The position numbers and the translations under genes were made by a program. The notes beneath the pieces are model-generated. The model was not told the origin of the DNA, searched no databases, and saw only the letters and a program-made list of their open reading frames with translations. Below are positions 56,109 to 64,000 of a DNA stretch of 64,000 nucleotides, one piece after another (position 1 is the stretch's first letter; the number at the start of each line of letters is the position of its first letter). This stretch comes from Filosporella fistucella (lineage: Eukaryota; Ascomycota; Leotiomycetes; Helotiales), in assembly GCA_030077755.1 (NCBI GenBank), contig JAQJZZ010000019.1:880501-944500 (forward strand). The letters are read 5' to 3'.

Positions 56109-56643
56109 ATGTCCGACTACACGTCCGCCACAAAGGGTGCCCTGAAGCTGAAAGGCGGCTCTGGCATAACCAAGAAAAAGAAGGCGAAAAAGCCCAAGTC
56201 GAGCGAAAGCGCATTGCAAAAGGCGCTGGAAGAGGAAGATGCTTCCAGTATACAGGTGAAAGGGAAGGAGAAAGACGAGGTGGGAGAAGAGGATATAGAG
56301 AAGCTCAGGGAATTGGAAGAGAGAGATGGAGATGGGAAGACGGCTAGTGAGAGGCAGTATGAGGAGATGAGGAGGAAAAGGGTACGTCTCCCTCCTTGCA
56401 TTACTTTGCTTTCCTTGCCTCGGAGCATCTACGGGCTGGATATGGAGAGTATGGCTAACGAAGAATAGTTACATGAGCGGTTGCAGAAAGAGGGTGTGAA
56501 GACACATAAGCAACGAGTGGAGGAGCTGAATAAATATCTCTCGAATTTGAGTGAGCATCATGATATGTATGTCCTCTTGCTACTGTTGTCAGCACGGAGA
56601 CAGTTACTAATAGTTTTGCAGGCCTAAAATCGGTCCAGGATAA
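56109..56643 (+). CDS. FAM32A-like protein (DUF1754)
   Basis: Exons 56109-56381, 56469-56566 and 56622-56643 give 130 residues. The family signature is complete: an N-terminal ALKLKGG-SGITKKKKAKK segment, a charged middle, TASERQYEEM, and the C-terminal block KTHKQRVEELNKYLSNLSEH ending DMPKIGPG. Human FAM32A is a small nucleolar/spliceosomal protein that reaches the catalytic centre of the spliceosome and aids 3' splice-site choice. A similar role is likely here, by family knowledge. The tiny last exon (22 bases) is supported by the conserved MPKIGPG ending. Confidence 0.93.
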
Positions 56644-57026
56644 TGCGATTGGGGATTTGTTGGTAAAGGGAGATGGGCTATGTGAATTGGGAACTCTTTG
56701 CATTATGCTTCACATTAGATTCTTGGAACGTATGTCACAATTACACTGTGTTTCTGCTGGATGGCTGAGATCTTGAGCATACAAGGTCAAGTCACATCGG
56801 ATGGCAGATGAAATAACTTGGTTGCAATTGATTATCGTGACACATGACCAAACTCCAATAATGCAAATCCTGGTATCATTATTATCACTGCACCCTGAAA
56901 CACCATCCCATGCCCTCAAAGCTCTAAAGTAATCGTTATATCATCCATCTGCACAATCTGGAATTTGCACCAACGCCATGAAAATCAAGCACACTCGGTA
57001 ACCCGCAAGAAGGAGAGACAGTAACC
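56644..57026. other. Convergent spacer
   Basis: This is the 3' region between the FAM32A-like gene and the UBC gene; nothing else is seen. Confidence 0.5.
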
Positions 57027-59932
57027 TCAGGATTGTCCAGCACCGCCTGGGAGCGAATCCCATGATCCAGATCCAGAAAATGGCGTATCTTCCGGAGTAA
57101 GACCAAACTCATCCTTGCCGTATTTATTAGCCATGGTGTTTCCAATGTGTTTGTGCATGTTCATCATTTCCTCGAAGTTCTTGAAACCCGCAGCCATAGC
57201 TTCCATGCCATCAGCCTTGCTGTCAGTCATGCCGAAATCTGGATAATCGTAGTCCATGCTCTCATCCTCGACTTGAATAGTCTGACCCCATTTCTGCACC
57301 AACTCGGTTGATACTTTGCCTTTCCCGTTAACGTGATTCTCCAGCTTTGCAATCGTCGCCTTGATGGTAGGTGCACTACCAATGCCAAACTCTTTACAAG
57401 CAGCTCTCGTGTCTTTCTGAGATTTTGGGCCTGTGTAAATCCACTTCGGGACTACCCCAATCTCGGGAGGGCTTACAGACTTTTGCTTCTTGGTATGGTG
57501 TGGAATGCTACCAGCAACGGCACTCGCACTAGAACCTCCTTCTCCCCCACTTGCCTTTCGTTTGCCTCTCAACTTTTGCATGAGCTTGCTGGTTTTTGAC
57601 GTAGGGCTGCCTTCTTCAACGACAGGCTCTGGTGGGAATGGGGATTCAAATCCTAAGGCAGCCGCAAATTTGTCGATCAAGTTGATACCACCCACCACTT
57701 CAGCACCAGCTTCGGCAACCTTTGCTTTACCCTTGCTTTTCTTCATAATCTTCGGGGGGCCGTGAGATCGGTACAGCCGTGTCCAATTCTTGAGTGAAGG
57801 GTTTTCCTCCACCCATCCGACGACAGTGTCAAGAACCTTGCGTCCGTGATGCTTCCAATATACACTGCTGATGTCCCTCCAAACATGCTCTCTCGCAGAA
57901 GCCAATGTCAAATCGTTCTCCACCCAGGGTGTCATAGCATGGCGTACAGTGAGACCCTGAACGACTCTCTTGTTTTCTACTACGATAGAATCGTCTAGAG
58001 AATCATTTTCATGGCCCGGTTCATTTAGCCAAGGGTATGGCACACCCAGGATCATGGCCTGAATACTAACGAGTACGGAGAGAAGTGTGCTTTTGTTGGG
58101 CTGCCACATCTCGTTGGGCGAACCATGCCACTATTGCGAGTGTTAGATTATTGTTAGAAGTACAGGGCAAAATTCTTATTCAAGGAAACTCACCGTATTG
58201 AGAAGAGACAGGCAGACAGTACCACTACCGGCATGAAGGTTGGGATTGAAGGAATATTTGTCGTCGTCGTTGCCCTCAAGAACGAAGCTGATCTTAGGCG
58301 GCTTCGTGGGGTAGTTTGCATCCAGGAAGAGATCGAACCTACATGGGTACATTAGCAACGAATATCATATGGAGATCCATTGATGGGGAACTACTCACGT
58401 GAATAAGCCTCCCGCATACGGCGATCCCTCCGAGCCAATGATGAGAACCTTCATTATATCAGACCTTGACTCTGCGACCTTGATGAACACTCCGATTGGT
58501 AGAGATGTTGTCAACATTGCAACTTCTTTACTGATTGTGTTTAGCCTATTTTTCACTGAGGATGCAGCCAAATTTGTCGCCTCGTTAAGATAACGGTGGT
58601 TCTTCAAGACCTCGTCCGTGAAAGTTACCCGATTATTTTCTGCGAATTCTTTCCATGCTTCCTCTCCTACATTTCCCAACTCAAGGGTCCTCGTCAATGA
58701 ATTTTGATTGGCGTTGCCATCCAGAATTTTGTATAATTCAATGACACTTTGGCAAAGCTTAAGGGGCTCCTTGCTGATCTGAGAATTGGGAGTCTGGAAT
58801 TTCAGCTTTGGGGCAAGCTGAATATAGGTCTGAGCCTGATGGTAGATATTTTTCATTGCCTGAAATAAAGGTGGAGACATCGCGGGTGAGTCGGTAAAGG
58901 TGAGATCATTCTTGAGGGAAAGTAATGTTGGGCTTCCAAGCTCTTGAATACCAGGGCTTTTTGACTTTTCTGGTCGTGGTTCCAACAGGAGATCCAACAG
59001 ACGAGGAACTTTCGCAGCCTTAATCAGAAATGCAAGAACCTCGACGTACAGTTCATGTCGGTCAGTTACATCGCTAATAGAATCATTCTGAAGCAATTCT
59101 GTGATCTGGTCGAACAGCATGCCCATTCGAAACATAATGAGTTCCTCGTCTGTGGCAAAGCGATATTTTGGGTCAGGTAGAAATACCGACAGAATCTTCA
59201 GAGTTTCGATCATCAAATAGTCTTGCGCTTTTCTATCCTCCTCGTCGTTAGTGGTAACTGTTGAAGGAACCTGGAACATGTTAACAGAGCTCCCTTAACA
59301 TCATGTGAGTAGAAGACGCTTACCCCATAATAAGCACCGTATGGATCTAGAAAATCATTTCCCATGTACATGCTAGAATGGTCTGACGCATATCCAACTC
59401 CAGACGCTCCCTTCCCTTGTTTGCCTTTGCCTGGTCTACGGGATGCGATTGCACTGCTCTTCAATGACGCCTTCTCCAATCGATCTTGATCAATTCGAGA
59501 TAAGAGGAACCAAATTCCAAAGAGTCGGCCCTTCTCGCAACAGTGATTGATGACCCCGAGAGGAGTGAACAAATTGAGGCTGCTCAAGGTCGGGAGCTTG
59601 CCACAACCGACACAGGTGGAAACGTTACAGGCTGAACATGGGAATGCTGACAGGAAGGCTTTAGGTGGAATGACCTGAGCACCGGCACGCCAAGCTTCCA
59701 CCTGTCGTTCGGTATCTCTCCATGATAGCGACGCATCACAAACTCGACATTTGGCGTGGAATTTTGCGCAATAAGCACGGAGGTCCTGGATGTTCTGTTG
59801 TACGATCTCGCGCATCTTTTGCTCCGTCAATTCAGGCGATAGTCGAGATACTCTGTCTGGGTGCTGCGCATTTCCAGTCGTAGGTCTGCTCTGTGATCCT
59901 CCCATCGCTGCAGATGAGGCTGTAGCTGACAT
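57027..59932 (-). CDS. Large UBC-domain (E2) protein with N-terminal cysteine-rich domain
   Basis: Four exons (59932-59324, 59270-58399, 58338-58194, 58130-57027) give an intact 909-residue protein. Residues about 465-620 are a ubiquitin-conjugating core: SDIMKVLIIGSEGSPYAGGLF, YPTKPPKISF, then NPNLHAGSGTVCLSLLNTWHG, in which Cys536 is the predicted catalytic cysteine. The long core insert-rich form resembles BIRC6/UBE2O-type giant E2s rather than small E2s. The N-terminus has paired cysteines (62/65, 99/102, 107/110, 131/132) that look zinc-binding. A helical middle segment connects the two. The C-terminal 280 residues are basic and disordered, with an end rich in Met and Asp. It probably conjugates ubiquitin, perhaps acting as a combined E2/E3. 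The start is the first ATG (59932). Confidence 0.95.
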
Positions 59933-60481
59933 CGCAGTTAGGAGCAAGGAAGCGATACTATGAGATGGGTAAGCACAAATCTTACCAAGATGATGAAATG
60001 GAGTTGTTTTGCACAAAGTTAATTGTGGAGAGGTTGGTACGTGGTGTAGAGATTAGAACGTGTGAGAGGCAAAGAGTTGGTTTAAATCCATTCAGAGGGA
60101 GCCGAAGGCGAATGTTTTGGCGTTTTGAATTCGACTTCAAAATTATCAAAACAATGACCGTCCTGCTTGCGCTAGCATATTGACTTTGGGGCTCGTGGAG
60201 CCGTGAGTCGTTCCTACCCTTACTCAGGAGGTTTGAATCACGTGAGTCGACCAACTGGCTTCACGCCCAACGACGAAAGTGCAACTGCACATCCAAAGTT
60301 GCATTTTTCCCATTCTTTCTTTCTCCACTCCGAACCAAGATCAACACTAAGAAACGCTCACGATTGCCAGAGACAAAATCACACTGATAGTACAAACACC
60401 AAAACAAGGCCGCTTCCAATCCGAAGTACGAGAATCGCGACTACCGCCATAGGGAGTTGGGAGCATTTGGGAAGTTCATCA
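59933..60481. other. Promoter region of the UBC gene
   Basis: No supported gene. It contains the upstream region of the leftward UBC gene. Confidence 0.45.
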
Positions 60482-61062
60482 ATGGCAACCCTCAGACGAA
60501 ATCTTTGGATCGATCGTATTAAACAGCATGAAACACAAACGGGATTACCTTGTGGGGTCTCGTTGATTCGAGATGATGATGACAGACCATTCACTATCAC
60601 ACTCAATCTTTCAGCAGCAGCGTCGTAGATCAGTAATGCTGTACAGACGGATGAAGTCCACCCGGAAGGCTTCTCGATCGAGATCCCCTTTGAGGCCTCG
60701 AAAGTCTTCCTCAAAGCTATCTGGTAGTCATATGGCGTATGACAGTTCTGATCCAGGCTGCAGGACTCGGTCAGATATACTTGTTGTCAAGCAAACATGC
60801 TCATACTTGCCGTCTGCTGAATGCTGGGGGCGCAAAACACCTGCAAGCTATTCACAAAGCCAGCCCACAGTTCTTCATTGTATCTCGTCCGTTCAGTCGA
60901 CCGAATGTTCTCGCTCAGTTATTTGACTTCTTTCACAACTCCAGAGCAGCCGAGGCTCTATGGAGGCTGGCGTCGTATTGTGCACTCAACAATGACGTTG
61001 TGAAGACTGTTCAAGCTACACTTCTGCTAAACCTCTCTGAGAAATATCCTACTTGGAGGTAG
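60482..61062 (+). other. Unresolved coding-like region
   Basis: Two frames look partly protein-like. One, from ATG 60482 (MATLRRNLWIDRIKQHET), is cut by TAG after LNLSAAAS but then continues in the same frame as VHPEGFSIEIPFEASKVFLK up to another stop. The second (from 60739) ends LLLNLSEKYPTWR at 61062. No splice model joining them is convincing. It may be a small damaged gene or chance. Confidence 0.25.
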
Positions 61063-64000
61063 AGGTAGGCTTTACACTATTCCAACAATATTGCTTGTGG
61101 TTTCGAAGCTCATCGAGCAGCACAGAAGTCATAATGATGGAAGTCAGGCTGCCAGACGAGGCGGTAGGTTGCAGTGTTTGTGCTGTTTGCATAGTAATCA
61201 CGTGGGTGTTGCACATTCGCCCCATACCTTACTCTGACCACTAATTTCAAGAACAGTGAAGTATAGTTGTTCTGAAGCTTGAGCAACACAATAAGATCTG
61301 AATCTTGAAAGAGAAAGGTCAGGGTGTGTTGTGAGTCACGTGTACTCTCCAGAGAGAGACCATGGCAGTCGAGTATTCCAAGACATATCACATGAGCCGT
61401 TTCACACGTTGATGACAAGTTCTCCAACTCGTTTGATATCAAATTCTCTTGTTGGCTTCATAGTCTAAGGAAATGCATGTGAGTACATTCGACTATCACG
61501 CAACCTACTCAAGTATCCGACACAATCGAGGCTTCACAATTATACAATCCAAAATAAGATCACTTTCTTCCTCAGCCGAGAGTTATCCAGTCATTGCTCT
61601 TCCTACATGAGGCTTCACTCACACAACATGCTCGATTATCCTCGAAATACACATTCATTCACCCAAACTTTCAACTCTTGCCGATTCTCGAACGGACATT
61701 CCTCCATGGCATGCTCATTATCAGCTTCACAATGAGATGCACCCCTCACAGTCATTCATCTATCTGAGGCTTGAAAATCTGCGTCTTCTTGGAGGATCGC
61801 TACATCTAGGCAGACTTCTGCTTGGATTGCTTTGGTAAGACCTCGCGAGTGTGCAAACCTTGTGGAAATCCATTCTCGGGGGAGTGCAAAAGAGACTTCA
61901 GAGCCCGCATGCGAATGTATCTTGAAAGGGAACGACAATATAATGCCATCTCTCCCAGGAAACTCTACCTTGGTGTCACAAAGGTGGGAGGAGTTGAAAG
62001 TGAACGATCCAGCATCGCACACCAGTTGTCCTGACAAATCGAACCAATACCCGTGCACGCAACATGCTTCGAAGGAGAGTTCCAAATTCTAATGATGATT
62101 ACGTTGGGCATCATGCCTTATCCAAACGGTTCGTCTCACCATGCAATTCCTGATCCAAGACCAAACCATCTTGCAGCTTGCAGTCTGCGGCTCAAAGAGT
62201 CATCACCTGTCTGTCATCCAGCGAATTACTGTAACAATATTCGCGATGCAACCTCGAGAAAGTAGAGATCAACACCCCAGATCCACACTAGGGCGAGCTC
62301 TTGGTTTGGGGTTACCAAATGAAATTGGGATTGCCTTGTCTCTTGAACTCTATTTCTTGTTGGAATACCTCCCCGAATACGATAGTTTTTGAAGGATCTC
62401 AATAGTACCTCCACTGATAGTCTAGTGATGGACAAGATGGATAACGATAGGTTTGATAGTGGAAGAAACTAGCAGGTGATCACTGATCGAACGACTCTGA
62501 TTTACTTTGATCAGACTCGACCGAGCTCCCCCGAGGCAGTATTTCGAGCTTGGCCATTAATGACTTTTGAGTGCATGAACCACCGGACTAGAGAATATCG
62601 TCGGAATCAGAATGTGCCGAAAGGACGATATTTCCCACACCAAGTAAAATCTACTTGTGATTCGTGGATAGCCCGAGACGGTGAATATTTAGCACGAAGC
62701 CAGTTTCTGGTTTGACTGCGGAGCGGCCCTCCAGTCTCAAATGTACTGTGCGGTCCAGTAAACGTTAAGAACTTTCCAGCATAACGGCTGGCGTCATTCC
62801 CACCAGCATTGAAGCCATCAGCACTTTGATAAGCGGTGGCTTGATTCCGAGATCACTGCCCTCTGTACAAAGTACTTTGTACCATCATTATCAGTTATCC
62901 ACATGTTGTCAACCTTCCCCATCATGCATTCTTCCAATAATTGCCGAAATGTGAAAGAGAGCCCTGGCTGAGCAACTTCAACTGACGTGGAAATCGCCAT
63001 GCGTTTCGCACTCACACCATCGAGGCTTTCTGGTTCTAACAGATTCGAAATCTTACTCGGTGTTGTTGAAAAAATGTGATATGTGCCACCAGACATCGAA
63101 TGAAAATGGACTTTCGATGCAGTGCACTGCATATGCATCGTAAAACAATTGCCAGCAGCCTGCCTCACGGGTATTCTGTCTGGGGCGTCCGCTGGATTGG
63201 GCGGGTTTGTAACTATTCCAATGGCATGGCCAGGTCGTTTGATGCGGCCTTCAGACCAGCAGCGAGAAAACTCCAATCATACATGGTTCCGCCCACACTC
63301 TTCCAACGACAGCTCAGCAATTGATCCAGCACCCTCGAGGAGCCCGTTCGATTCACATGAACGGCCTTCACGAGGATCGGGGAGGGTGTTCGTCAGCTTC
63401 ATCACAGAAGTCAAAACGACCCCTATCGACACGATTCAAGTCGTGATCTGAATATCGATAAGATCATCTCTTCTCATGAGATTCGAGCCGTTTCGGGAAG
63501 TCCAAAGTCGAGGATCTCCAGAGTTTCAGGGCTTTGCTGTGGGACCGGCCCGCCGGTTGTTTGAGTGCTTTCCAGCCTGCCGCTTGCCAAGCGGCAGCAA
63601 TAAACCTTCCAGTATGCGCCATTTTTTGACGGCCACCGCAAGTCCGTTGCTGCTGTTCATGCTCCGCCCCGCTATTGTGTAAAACGATTGGCAAGATGTT
63701 GACATTTGCTGGCTTCTGTTGGCCGCTGCGAAAATTGACGGCTCTTTGCTGGCTTCGCTGGCTTCATGTCAGTGCTCACGGCAACTCTCCGCTTGCTCTT
63801 GCAGCTCCATCATGAATCCTGCCTTTCCTACTCGTCGATATCTGGCCACAGAAAGGTCGACGAGTTGCCAAAATCCTGAATCTCGAGCTTCACCAGCTGC
63901 AAAAGGTGTAGCGCGCTTAAATGATTCGTGACCTTCACCGACTTGGCTGCACGAGCGCAGAAAGCATCACGTCGTTAGTTCGCTCCTTATCCATGCCTTT
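61063..64000. other. Gene-poor right end of the window
   Basis: No frame in 2.9 kb carries a recognisable domain. The longest (minus 62818-63276, no ATG at its start) is mildly protein-like but has no start or splice context. Short GC-rich inverted repeats, such as GCCGCTTG/CAAGCGGC near 63580, are present near the end. Confidence 0.4.

Noticed and set aside
61756..62085. 109-codon minus-strand frame
   Set aside because: No domain, no homologous neighbour, and composition not distinct from the surroundings.
62818..63276. 152-codon minus-strand frame, mildly protein-like
   Set aside because: No ATG at its beginning, no upstream exon or donor found, no recognised domain.

Overview
The window looks like nuclear DNA from a filamentous ascomycete (Pezizomycotina). 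Genes are split by many short GT..AG introns (46-118 bases) with CTRAY-like branch points. There are two HET-domain genes, AT-rich TA-dense islands that look like repeat-induced point mutation (RIP), and families such as copper-fist regulators and YAT permeases typical of moulds. The species cannot be named from the sequence alone.

Layout. 1-1202: 5' part of a type II membrane protein gene (minus). 3963-5293: ankyrin-repeat gene. 5690-7300: RIP-like repeat debris. 7568-14926: a divergent MFS permease / ABC-C transporter pair, both carrying lesions (one in-frame TAG; two one-base frameshifts). 15202-16158: two tandem, previously overlooked mini-genes for 47-48 residue cysteine-rich proteins. 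17200-19202: amino-acid permease. 20084-20710: secreted protein. 21595-25891: two HET-domain genes. 26500-42000: a gene-poor stretch with two small genes, two decayed genes, a three-copy 189-base tandem repeat and a tRNA-Thr(AGU) with an intron. 43023-53124: copper island. 55157-59932: AT-hook small protein, FAM32A-like protein and a large UBC-domain protein. 61063-64000: no convincing gene.

The most interesting region is the 10-kb copper island: a copper-fist transcription factor, a bis-heme metalloreductase with a methionine-rich N-terminus, and four paralogous BIM1/X325-like secreted proteins whose predicted mature N-terminus is histidine. Two of the four end in a Ser/Thr-rich stalk plus a GPI-type tail; the other two stop right after the core domain. 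A plausible reading is a self-contained surface module: the regulator senses copper, the reductase makes Cu(I)/Fe(II), and the wall-anchored and released BIM1-like proteins scavenge copper. No CTR copper transporter is in the window, and joint function is inferred from clustering and family knowledge only.
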